From: Aplectana chamaeleonis
Lineage: Eukaryota > Nematoda > Chromadorea > Rhabditida > Cosmocercidae
Direction: 5' to 3'
NCBI GenBank assembly: GCA_029168955.1
Contig: JAPDOI010000896.1
Coordinates: forward strand, 186,001 to 250,000
Length of the DNA stretch: 64,000 nt
Shown here piece after piece: positions 23,055-34,900 of the stretch (position 1 is its first letter; every line of letters starts with the position of its first letter). The translations under genes were made by a program, and so were the position numbers. The notes under the pieces are model-generated. The model did no database searches, was not told the DNA's origin, and saw nothing but the letters and a program-made list of their open reading frames with translations.

Positions 23055-24722
23055 CCTGGGGCCGGATCCATCAACGCGAATGTCGGGGTTTGGGCAAGGG
23101 CGGGGCACGCAGGGCAGCGAAACCGGCATGCTAAGCTGCCAGGGCAGGGGCAAGGGCAGTTAGGGGCACTGCCCCCGACTGCCCCGGCTCGGAAGCTGGG
23201 GCAGCGGCTGCCCCGGCTAGGGCAAGAATGCGGCGACGCCGCATGAATCGACTTTTTTTCTATTTCTCAGACATTATCCTTTTATTTTCACTTCTTGCTC
23301 ACAGTTATCGGTTTGAAGCTCTCGCTTATAGTATAAATGATTTCCTTATTAATAACTTCTCTTCATAAATCCTGCTTTTGAAGCTTTTTCTTGAATTTTT
23401 CATTGAATAAATTCCATAATACTGCGCTGACCTACGTCCTCCATAATGCTTCCTTAATCCTTGCGCAATCAATTCGTGTGCTACAGCTTCATTACAATGG
23501 AGAACTTTCGAAAAAGGTAGTTTCAGAACATTTTGTTCACAAATTGTTCTATAATTTTTCTTGGGAGGAGTGATTCTCGACACACGTAAAGCCGAGTGTT
23601 TCGAGAAACCATTCTTATTACCAGCCAAATTTCGTTATTTTTTGTCCAGTTTTGTCCGGCAAATCGTTTGAATTTTGAAAGATATGTGTGGCGAATTTGA
23701 TGTTTTATGTGTTCGTTTATAAAAAGTTTAGGCGAGAATTTATGTTCGCATCCGGCAATCCTTCAATTGAATAGAGGGCATTTTTTGAAAATCTTTAAAA
23801 AAACGTGATCGCCAGAACTGCTGTTGTTGGTACATTTGAATTAAATATCGATAGAAAATTTAGTAATGTATGGTTTTTGTGAAAAAATAGATACGTGACG
23901 AATGCCTTCCACCTGATCATGAGTGTTACTCATGGAGTGACATTTTCAGTACGCATGGGTACAATTCTGCTAACTGACAATTTCTGCTCGTAAGCCAAAA
24001 CCTCGAGCGCAAGGACAATCGGACTAGCATAACCTTTCTACTATAGTTGTACAATTTCGAAAAAAATGTCGAACGAACGAAAAATGAAAAAAAAATCGTC
24101 GAAAAAATTTCGAACGAACGAAAATCGAAAAATTTTCGTTCGAAAAAATTTCGAACGCACGAAATTTGAAAAACTTTCGTCCGACGAAATGGGAAAGGGG
24201 CTCTCTACACACCGAGGGAGGAGTTGTCCCGCTCTTGGCGGCTACAATTCCACTCGAGACCACTTCGCTCGCGGTGAGGCGTGTGACGTTTCAAACTGCA
24301 AAAACGAGACAACTCCTCCCTCGGTGTGTAGACAGCCCCTGTCCCGACGAAATTTCGAACGAACGGAAAAAATTTCGAAAAATCTTTCGAAAATTTCTTT
24401 CGTGTACAACTATACTTTTTACCCTTCATTCTGCGTAGTCGTACTGCTGTCGTAAGAGACTCAGCTGCATCTGAGCAGAGAAAAAGAAACACAATGGAAA
24501 GCACGCCGACGCAGGAAGAATTCTCAGCTGCCCTCGGCTAATCGATCGCGGGTTTCAGCCGTAAAATGGCGCGCGGCGTACGTAATTGCGTACCCTACGC
24601 TGGGGCTAGCTGCCCCGACGCCATCGAGCGCATGTGCATACGGGGCAGGGCACTGACTCTCGGGGCGCCTGCCCTGCCCCTACCCTTGCCCCGCCGTGTG
24701 CGTTGATGCATCCGGCCCCTGG
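23055..24722. mobile_element. Element with GGGGCCGGATnCATCAACG inverted ends
   Basis: The left end CTGGGGCCGGATCCATCAAC is followed by GC-rich sequence full of GGGGCA/TGCCCC words (23,085-23,230). The right end has the inverse: TGCCCCTACCCTTGCCCCG then GTTGATGCATCCGGCCCCTGG. A 24,043-24,416 foldback lies inside. Similar end motifs recur at about 61,912 and 62,115-62,135. Confidence 0.65.
24043..24416. mobile_element. Foldback element (~375 bp) with TTCGAACGAACG repeats
   Basis: ATAGTTGTAC at 24,044 pairs with GTACAACTAT at 24,404. Inner arms CGAGGGAGGAGTTGTC and GACAACTCCTCCCTCG (24,212/24,306) and multiple TTTCGAACGAACGAAA words fill the arms. No transposase. Confidence 0.8.
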
Positions 24723-24959
24723 TCTGCGGTAAACATGAGCATTATATGTTCAGTCTTTGCGTGCTTCAACAGCGGTTTTCTGCATCTGCCGACCAAAGTT
24801 TCACTCAGGACAATAAATCCACTGCCATTGTGTCGTACATGCATACATGAAGAGTACAGACTTTTTTGTTTTCTTTTTGCGTTTTTTGGAGAATATCCAT
24901 CATCATCTTATAACTTGGCTCACTGATTCTTCCGTTTCCAGCGCTTTCATCCGAGCGCA

Positions 24960-25680
24960 ATAAATAAATATGGCTAAAGGTACATAAAATGCCATCATTC
25001 TCAACACACAAACACAAATAGTTTAGCGGAATTTTTATAGCTATTGCCACATGAAAATATAATTCAAACAAACAAATACACATGTATGTACACGTAACAA
25101 AAACGAATACCTAGATATGAAGAAACACGTGCAACATCGCCACAAGCGTATATGATGAGGAAAAAGGAAGGCGAAGTAATGATGAGAAGGAAACGAGCAG
25201 ATGAGGTGCTATCCACGAACACCACGCGTCAGCTTGCGGGGGCCCATTCTCAGAAAGTATTGTCTCGTATCATACAGTAACAAGTGGCTGATCGAAATCG
25301 AACTTTTTTAAGAAGAGCACTTTCGCCATAGGATGGAATAAGATCATTAGCCATAAATTTACACACAGTCATAATATATAGAACACGAGCTCAACGATAC
25401 TGCTCACGATAAACTTCGTTTTGGTGTTTTCAGTGAAAACAACTGTGACAGCCCTCAAAATCACATCAGGGTCAAATAGCAGGGTCAAACGTCCTGTGAG
25501 ATGTAAAATATTCTTATAAGCCGTTTTTTTACTCTGAGAGGACGTCTGTACCGGTTCTTACAACGCTGCTCTTCTTCCGAAGGGTATAAATGTTGCTTTC
25601 CATTCAAAACTCAAAAATGGAGTTGTTCGTGAACAGTGCCTCCAATCTTAGACAAAGTTTGACTAGACACATTTTGTTAA
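24960..25680. other. Gene-free stretch downstream of the Fn1-like gene
   Basis: Would contain the gene's 3' untranslated region. No AATAAA was found close to the stop on the minus strand. Contains one family-1-like AGTGCCTCC word at 25,637. Otherwise nothing recognised. Confidence 0.4.
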
Positions 25681-25681
25681 G

Positions 25682-25927
25682 TTATTTCCCTCGGGGTTGG
25701 TCATATGATAATCCTAGCGTATACTGACCCAGTTGCGAGACATCGAAAACGTCTAATTTGGCTCCGTCTGGTGTTTCCTGAAATGAAATATTTTTATCAG
25801 AGCATGTGAATGCACGAGGGCTATCCTGAGCCGGCCGGATATACTCATAGTCCTTTCCCATGACGCCAAGTCTTGTTCCCTCTTCAGGAGCCCAAATTCC
25901 AGGATCGACGCTATGACCAATAGCCGG
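25682..25927 (-). CDS. Last exon: C-terminal tail and stop codon
   Basis: 81 codons plus TAA (25684-25682). The chosen acceptor ends gttgtgag, unusual because a G precedes AG, but it is the only AG between an in-frame upstream stop and the coding sequence, and its phase fits. The peptide has PAIGHSVDPGIWAPEEG, then one more Cys (RAFTCSDKN), then a Cys-free tail ending SYDQPRGK. A TTTCATTTCAG inside the exon looks like an acceptor, but no suitable donor precedes it. No AATAAA is seen on this strand close downstream. Confidence 0.75.
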   Translation of the reverse strand, partial: PAIGHSVDPGIWAPEEGTRLGVMGKDYEYIRPAQDSPRAFTCSDKNISFQETPDGAKLDVFDVSQLGQYTLGLSYDQPRGK

Positions 25928-28900
25928 CTCACAACAAAGCAGCACAAATCACGGGTGCAAAAAATTTTCCAAGACGCTTCCTTTCCGAAGTTTTCGTAGC
26001 CATTAGTTGGGATTGTTGCGAACTACACTGAGGTTCAGAGAACTTTATAATCAGGCAAAACCGGTAGCTCACCCGACATGCTAGTCCTATGGAAGTCTTT
26101 TGTCGATGTGGAAGATTCCAAATGGTGTACTGGCCAGGATTCAAGAAGATTGTGTCGAATCCCTGAATGTTAGCACTAGCTTACAATTTATAGGTCGAGC
26201 CAGTGCCTTGCCAGGTTTAGATCGTGCACATACATTATGCCTGTAGATGCATCCTAATGTTCGGACGTGTGTCTTCGTGCCTTCAAGCTCACAGGTTTGC
26301 TCAATTTTGGCTTGCGTAGATTGCAAATACCTGGAACTCACATGTACCAGAACAACAAGGTTTTATTACAAACTCGCCGAACATTTGCCAACTAAGCTCG
26401 GATGATGTGATCAGGAACACTTACCATCGGCATCCTATTACTCGTTCGATAGATGATCCATCGAGTTCTTTGGATAGACAGGCGACGGGCTTATGTCCGA
26501 AAGAGTCCGGCCGAATCTGCAATTATGTGAATTGAGCGGTGGTAGCACTTGACTGATTGAGTGGCTAGCAGGGGCAGATTGCTTTCGAGGGTATCAACCT
26601 TCACCACATATACGATGCACCTTCAACTAGGAGAATTTCAACAACAGCTTCACAATGATTCTATGAAGCACTCCTCTAAAGCCCCGTTTACGTTTTTGAC
26701 CTACATATGAACTAGCTAAATTATCGAAATCAGAAGGTGGGGGTCGCAGTAATGTATGAAACGCCATCATCATTGGCGCTGTCCAGAGACGGCTGAGGAC
26801 TTAATTCCCCCCCCCCCCCCCACCCTCGTTGATTCCTCCGCTGCGTCCAAGTTCAGCACCTTAAATGCAAAATCCAACCTCAGAATCGTTTCTCTGTTTT
26901 TCTGCCTACATTTAAAAGTGTCCCACGCTGATTCCAATATTGTCTCTGGAATCGTGCAAGACCACCTAGGAACAGAGTTATGGCCCCTCAAAAATTGAGC
27001 TACGGAACCGTGGTGGGCGAGTTGTCTGAGGCTTGTAACTTCCGCCATTTGCAACCGATGGATGCGAGGTGGCCTGAACAAAGAGACAGGTTAAGAATGA
27101 AGGGAAGAACGGGGCTATCAACGAGAAACCATCCCTCATCTCGCCACTATCGAGCTCGAAATATCGTAGAAGGGGCGTGCCAAGGCGGTTTCCTGATGTG
27201 GGCGCCCCAGGGTGGCTTCCTCCTATATCTCGCTTACATCCGAAGAATTGAGAGCACGCACTTGGCAGGTGCTATATAAGGTGGGTCTACCTCACAATTA
27301 TGTGGAAATCTCAGATTTAGTCGCTAAGCTTGGACTGTGCCTTTAAGGGCAGCGTTCACGATAGTTATCGTCGGCGACTTTCCACAGCAAAATTATAGAC
27401 GAGGAGGTTCCTAGGCTCCCAGTGTCGAAAGAACGGTAGAGAACGAGCCAGGAGTGGTAAAATAGCGGCTTCAAACAAGAGTTTTGGAGTCCCAGAACCA
27501 CCCCGTGCCCCATTTTCGCCCCCTTGATGTGAACAAATGAACACTCGAGATCTTGAGATGAGCGATGATTTCCGATCGGAAGCCCCGTTCTTTTATTCAC
27601 TCTCAACTTCTCCTTTTACTCAGGTCAGCTCGCGTACATTGGCTGCAAAAGACGGAAGTAACAAGCCTCGGACAAATAGCCCATGATGCTTTGCTAGCTC
27701 AATTTTCGAGGAACCATAACTGCGTTCCCAGAAGGTCTTGTGCGATTCTAGAGACATCACTGGAATCAGCATAGGACCATTCTCAGGGTAGGTGGAAAAA
27801 CAGAAAAACGATTTTTATCGTGACCACTGCCCTTAAAGGCACAGTCCAACCTCAGAATCGTATTTGTGTTCTCTTAACTGTTTTGAAAACGGTCCCACGC
27901 TGATTCCAATGATGTCCCTGGAATGCTACAAACCCGCTAGAAACAAAGTTATGGCCCCTCGAAAATTGAGCTTTGGAAGCATGGTGGACGAGTTGTTCGA
28001 GGCTTGTAACTTCTGTCTTTCTCAACTGATGTATACGAGCCGACCTGAATAAAGAGAGAAGCTGAGAATGAAGGGAGAAACGGGGGTACTGATAGGGAAT
28101 CGTCGCTCATCTCGCCACTGTTGAGCTCGAAGGATCGTAAAATGGGCGTGCCAACGTGGCTTCCGGATGTGGGCGCCCCTGGGTGGCTTCCTCCTATACC
28201 TCGCTTATTCGGAGGAACTGAGAGCTTGCACTTGGCAAGTGCTCTATAGGGTGGGTCTACTTCACAATTATGTGGAAATCTCAGGATTCGTCACTGAGCT
28301 TGGACTGGGCCTTTAATATCCGAGCTTGGATGGTTGTGTTAGTATTTAATTGACGAAGAACTCTACAGATTCAGGGTTGTTACGGTACACTGAATGATTG
28401 TAAAAACCCATAGAAATATGTCTAATGCTTACCTCACACTGGTATACAGAGCCCTCCTCGTGGTATCGGTCACCATCATATAGACGTTTTTGACGATGTT
28501 GACAGCCGATACATACCTTTTGGCAACGTCCACCGTTCAGTTTGCAGTAGTAGACGAACTCGCCATCCTAAACATGGAAAGTTATTTGAATCGGATGCGA
28601 ATCATGTCTCATATAATTTCGTTCTTAACGTGGGGAGCTGTTTTCGTTACTAAATTCAGTAACTGAACAGCAACTTGGTCTTTCTCTGTGTGAATAAGTG
28701 TATACAACTCTTTTATTGATGCTGCCGAAAATGAGGGTGAATAATGTTCTTATCGGAGCCATAGTGTGGTCTGCAAAAGCAGGAAACCGCTGCTGCAGCA
28801 CGCAAAATGATGGTAGTGGTGCTGTGATCTCGTGGTAACGGCACAACTTACCTTTACCTGAGCATAGTGATCATCATATTGCGGACGGACCGAGACTTCG

Positions 28901-31900
28901 TTCCGGTCGGGACCGTGTCTGTTAGGATGAAAATCTTTTAGGGGAACGTGGCTGAGATGATAAATCAGACATGGCCTACTGTCTGGTGATCTTTCCCAGC
29001 AGTTCACTAAATTACTCCCTAATCATTAACAATGGAATTCTTTAGTACTAAAACCCAACTGAAATTAGGAAGGGGTCACTCCGTGTACTGTCTGCAACCA
29101 CATCCTCTCCCACTGTTTTTTTTCCCGGATTTTCGCTCTAGCTGCAGCTAAATACATTTTTATATAAAAGAAAAGTCAGCAACCGTTTTTCTCTCAAACC
29201 CTGCCTTTAGTTTTGAGCTTCGCATCATCCTTGACGTGGTGCAGTTTCGAATTCGGTTGTTAAAGATAGGGTCGCAGCACTTAATTGAAAGTTTTATGAT
29301 CGCATTTACTTGTCAGCGCTATCATTGCTGGAGGTATCAGTCATTAAGTTTGTAATAGGAGGTGACATTAGCTCTACTTTTTACCTGGATAGAGAACGCG
29401 TGACCGCTTCTGCACGGAGAACGTGATTGTTTCAAAAGTCTTTCGGTTGTGTGGCTAAGGAAAAACGATCAAGTTCTATCGGAGATGCTGTGTTTTCCCA
29501 AGGCTGCCGTTTCCTTTTCTGCGACACCAATTACGGTCAATCATCTGTTCCCATAGATGAGTAAGTCGTAAATTAGGGTAGAGCGGTCTTAAGGGTAGGA
29601 GTTGTAAAACAAATAGGTAACATCCACATGCTTCGGGGGGGGGGGTTAACTAAAAATTGCCAGCCATAGTGTTTTTAGACAACTTTGCCCAGGCATTAGT
29701 TTCTTTCGCGCAGCTGTGAGAAAGAAATTGAAAACAAATTTTGCACTCAAACTAGGAAAGGACTTGTTCCGGCAGACGGCGGTTCGAAGTCGGTGTACCA
29801 TGAACTACAGTTTTACATCGTGAGCACGTCCTGGCCAGCTCAGTAGTCGGATGCTGGTGGTCATTTCACGAATCAGTCAGAGGAACAGCTTTCAGCGCTG
29901 CAACAGTAATGTTGTCATTTTCAATTGTCCTTACAAGCCTTACTCGTCGAGCATAGTTCGATGTGCTCTCTGAGCATGCGGAAGCTTATGGCTTTTGCCT
30001 GTGTCATTGGACGCTGTAATTGTGAACTTGAAGATTCCATCCCTATCAGAAAGACCACGCCATTGATTGTCACTCTATTAGTGGTTATCGAACGTCCACC
30101 AAAATATAATCAGAAGAGGGGGGGGGGGGGAGGGGTTCGGTTCGAGAGTGGAACCATTCACCAAGTACTTCGAGTTGCTGATCAGAAACCTTCCTGAAAT
30201 TTGCGTCAGCACCCGTAACTCGAATTAAGGTTAACAAGGTTTTCTTACTGGCAAATTTACCCAAAAAACGCATATGAGTAAGTGCTCGACTGAGGACATG
30301 CTAATGATACCGTTAAGCGTTGAAACGTTAAGGAAACTCAAAAAGGGAAACATTATCAGAGGAAATTCGAAGGATTGGTGATTAAAGTGTTGTGCGGTCG
30401 CGAGGAAAAGTTCTTCTGAAAGAAAATGCGTAGAAGGCAGTGATCAACCGGTACTATCTTCGAAATCCCAGAAACCGGACAGATGGCCGGGCTAGCCAAC
30501 CAGTCGATAACAGAAAATAAAATAACTGTACAAGGATGAATAGCCACAATTCTGCATAACGGCACACCGTAGGTTTTACTCGATCGATTCGAATGACGAC
30601 ACGAAACTGATAAGATAAATATATGAAAGGTGGCACGAAGGAAAAGTTTAAAGGACGAAAGCTCCTAAACACGGGCAAAATGCAACGTCGTTAGGGACGC
30701 AGATACAGTGTGTCCCAAACGAGCCAGGGATCGTAGAATCAAAAGAAGAAACGCTTCCTCCGTGACTGCACTCTCATCACTGCGGCGCACCTTACAACGG
30801 GGAGCCACAACTCTGTGAACTGTGCTATCGAGAGCAGGGGTGTACGTTAATGGAAAGTATTTTTTCGTTAAGCGTGGATCGTTGAATTTTTTGAATTTTG
30901 TTAAAAATTTGAAAAACGAAAATGCCTGACCGCCGCAAAAATCGATAAATCTCTGGAGGTCCAATATCAATCAATGCCACATTTCCACTGTAATTAACTA
31001 AGTGAAACTGGGGCAATTTCAACACTTTCTGGTGGAGCGTTAATCATTAATTTGCGAAAAGAACCGCCTTAACCCGCTAATGCGTTAACACGTTAACGTT
31101 ATAACGCAAAACCCTGGGACAGAGTATACCCTACGTGTTTGAAAAAAGGCAACTGGCCATACGATGGGGGGCGAGTCAAAACATAGAGGAAGTTCGAATT
31201 AGCTGTGATGAATTCTGGTACGCGCGAAGCGCGCACCAGATTTGGCTTTAAACTGGCCACGGGCGCAACCCGTTTTTCGAAATCCAATTTCAGGGTGAGA
31301 GTAGAAATTAGCTCTAAATTGCATTGAAAAGAGCGCAAAAAGTTGGTTGTTGTGCCCAAAAATGGTTTGGAATGGTTTCCTAGGATTTGAGAAAAATTTG
31401 AAAAACCGCAAGTTTTCTCTGTTAATCTCCTTTTTTCAGACAGCGTTCACGATATTGTTGGTACACTTAAAATTGAGCTAGGGAGCTGGGAGCTTATTTT
31501 TGGACAGGAGCCTGGAAATGTATGCAGGTCGCTCCTAATCCAATTTGAACTTGATAACTAAACTTTGAAGGGTACCTCAAAATTGTGGGTTTACATACAA
31601 AATTAACCGTGGAGCACGAAAACTGCTCGGGCATGCTACGGCTGTGGAGATCGTGGTTAGTGGGTGGATCTGCAGCCAATGAACACTGGTCGTCGGAGGT
31701 AAGTACTGAACTTGTCAGAATTCGTACTCATGACACGTCATCGATCAATAATCAATAATATCGATTTTCTCGATTTTTGCACAAATTGCGGTGAGGAGTG
31801 GTGATTGTTGATGGGATTGGTTTTCCTGGTTGAGAATTTTCGCTCATCAGTCATTATCGATAAATACCAATCAATAATATCGATTTTTTAGCCTGTTGCA

Positions 31901-34900
31901 CAAAATGCTGCAATGATTTGATTGTTGATGGCTCTAAGTTACTTGTTTGGGAAATTCTTCTCATCATGCAAGATCGAATATTAGTGATCGATAGTATCGA
32001 GTTTTCACATGTTGCACAAAATGCGGCACTGAGTGGTATTTATTTTGGTTGTGGGTCATAAGTTTCAAAAGATGTACTCATACGAAAATATCGTCTGTTA
32101 GATGTTTCATCATTCCAAAATGGAAATCGTGGGGCAAAATTTAAGTCAGGAAAGGAATCTTCGGAAAAAATATGTGAAATTTCGGAAAATTTAGCTTCCT
32201 GGCAAAAGTTAGGCAATATCATTTAGAAGTCAAAAAAGTTTCAAAAGTATCTTGAAATATCATAAAAAATGATTTGGTGTAAAATAGCCTGGAGTAATTA
32301 AAAAGTTAGGGAATGAAGTGAAATAACCAAAAATACGAGTTGGTGATCGATCATTTCACAAGCTTCTTCGGTAAACTTATCAAAACGAAATCGAGCGCGC
32401 AACCGGAACATTTGGCCATTTTTGAAAACTGTAATAAGGGAATCACATATCGTGCTTGATTTCGCTTCGATAAGTTTAACGGAGAAGCTTGTGAAATGAT
32501 CGACCACCAACTCGTATTTTTGGTTATTTCACTTCATTTCCTAGCATCTTAATTACTCCAGGCTATTTTACGCCAAATCATTTTTTGAGATATTTCAACA
32601 TATTTTGAAACTTTTTTTGACCTCTTAATGGCATTGCCAAATCGTTACTTTTGCCGGGAAGTTAAATTTCCAGAAATTTCCTATTGGTTTTATTCGACAC
32701 TACATTGGAAGGATAATCTGCAACAACATGGATAGAACTTACGAAAATCGGATAAACGGATAATCTATCCTCTGTTTCGAAGTCAAATTTACTCTTTCCC
32801 TCGCGCGCTTGTGCGGAGCGAGAGGGGATACAGCGGGAAAGTGTGGGGAGAAGGAGACCCAGCATACGCGAGCAGATACAGGCGAAAAACGGAAATAAAT
32901 TTCACTCCGAAACAGAAGATATGACGGATAATTCATTCATCCCTTGTCGGCGTAATACTTTAATAACCCCGTTTTTCCCATCTCAGCTAAACCCGGGGAT
33001 CACATCCTTCTTTCCTGCTGGCTAAGAGTATCAGCGAAGAAGATTATCGTTAACATTGTGATCAGGGTAATAAGCTACTGCTGACTACACTAAATTTCGT
33101 AATACTATGTATGCCATCTTGGAGTGTTTGCACGTACCGGCCATTGCTCTCCAACTTTGTAATGCTGTCCTTTGTGAAGGCAACCAACGCTGCACATTTG
33201 TACGCTACCGTTGTACTTCTGACGGCATTCGTAACTAAAATATTATTCATGTAATTGTGTGAAGATATGTAACTAAATAGCTAGTGACGAGCAACTGTTG
33301 TCGTTCTGTATATGATCGATACTTGCATTGCCAAATGTTCATCGAGGTAACCCTATTCTGTATGGCAACCTTTGCCAAAGAGTTTTTGACCCCACTCGAC
33401 CTTCATCTGCAGAAAACTCGATGCTCATGTTTCAATGAGAGTATGCTGCCCTTCGAAATAGCAGAATGTCCTAAAAATTTCCGTACACTTCTAAGAAAAT
33501 AATTTTCTCGGTTTCATTCGATATAAAATCGGGCCGGTTTTTGATTAACTCCAAGAAGGTACCACGTGGTAGGTATACGAAGATTCGTGGTTGTCCATAA
33601 AATGTACGCACAGTTAAGACGTAACCTGCAGAATATCTAAAACTTCTACAGCTAGTGTTAACTAATGTTAGGGTCTAAGTTTAATTTGTAGCCGTACAGG
33701 GCCAATAGGGGCTCAATCAAAGCCGTTTTTTCGACGTGGTTGTTGCAGTAGGCCGCAGTCCTTTCGATTCCCGGTGGAAACCCGGAGACAGTCTTTATCT
33801 TGGACATTGCCTTTGACTGTAGAGCCCACGCAAAAGATGACTTTTTGGAAGTGGCAGTTTGACTATAAACTGCGCAGAACCAACAGGTTCTAGCTATCTT
33901 TACTGCTGGTATTATGATATAATTGCCATGCAGCTCCAAAGCCCGTTTTGCCCTCTGAAACGCGAAACTGTGACTGCAAACTTTTACAGGATTGGGAATA
34001 ATTTTTATCTCTCGGAGTTGACCGTCCATGTTGTGTAAAGAAGTGAGCGACGCCGCTTCGGAGATGTGCAAGTGACCTTTGGATGTTGGTGTTGCCCTTT
34101 TATTGGATGGACAGTTTCTTCACTTCGCGTTAATTGTTAAGCTACTTTGCGTGAAATTACACAGAGTTGCGCACTTTGCCTGCAAAAACTACTAACTGCT
34201 CACGTACTTCACAGAAATCGGTTTTTTTTCGTCGACATGAAAGTACAAAATGATCACTGTTCTAAATCACAGAGTAAGTCCCAAAAAAGTGTTCGTGATA
34301 GCAGAGAGATTTTTCAATCATAAAACAGAAGTCATAAATTCGACAGTATTGAACAGAAAGCTATAAAACTGACAGAGCTTAGATCAAACCATGCGCTGCG
34401 CTCTCGATCTACCAAAGATTGGAAGTTACTTGGATAAAAAAGCAATTTTTAGGCGAAACATAATTATTAGAGTGGTCCACAATTGGACAGGACGGGGTAC
34501 CATAGGCGCTGGTCATGAACACTCAATGCATCAACTGTGAGCGCCCACTCACGTCCCGATGAGCTGAAGGCAGGGGACAGTATTAAGGTGCCAGAGCTCG
34601 GAAAGGCTTGGGGGGATGACGGGGAGGAGGGAAGAGCCCTACTGAGCGACGCTAAAGCCGGTGTATCTCTTCGTCTCGCGTTTTGTTTCATTCCATTTCA
34701 TGTCTGTGGGTGAATAGAAAACTATATGTCCGTGGAAGAATATAAAACTAACGTGTAATCTCCGAAGTCGTCTCGCTGTCCAATTGGTACCTTCCGTTGC
34801 TTGTCGTGGGCGATACATCCTTTGGCTCGACTTTTCAAGAATGGGCCGTCTCGTTCACATTCGTAGTAATACATATTCTGGAAAAACTTTGCATTGATCT

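Larger units (their letters stand above)
28919..33137 (-). other. Intron region that must contain a missing exon
   Basis: Exon 6 ends in phase 0, while the exon at 28918 needs two carried-in bases. At least one exon of length 3n+2 should therefore lie here, probably encoding an aromatic-x-Cys ... Gly-Cys stretch. The region was scanned on the minus strand for Y-x-C, F-x-C and G-C codon patterns, and no convincing candidate was found. It holds repeat copies (29,340-30,285, 31,030-31,116, 31,480-31,745, 31,745-32,040, 32,185-32,676, 32,750-32,915). Confidence 0.6.

Noticed and set aside
25753..25790. Apparent acceptor TTTCATTTCAG inside the last exon
   Set aside because: No donor upstream gives an intron of acceptable length and phase; the frame is open straight through.
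26163..26190. 22-bp intron GTAAGC...TTCAG near 26,180
   Set aside because: Too short for an intron and wrong phase; the GTATGT donor at 26,233 gives a 71-bp intron and keeps the frame.
30750..30820. Candidate missing exon reading FTELWLPVV with AG acceptor and GTGCGC donor
   Set aside because: Phase fits, but it lacks the expected Cys and Gly-Cys pattern; likely chance.
33000..33045. Candidate missing exon reading PAGKKDVIPG
   Set aside because: Phase could fit, but the donor GTTTAG is weak and no Cys is encoded.
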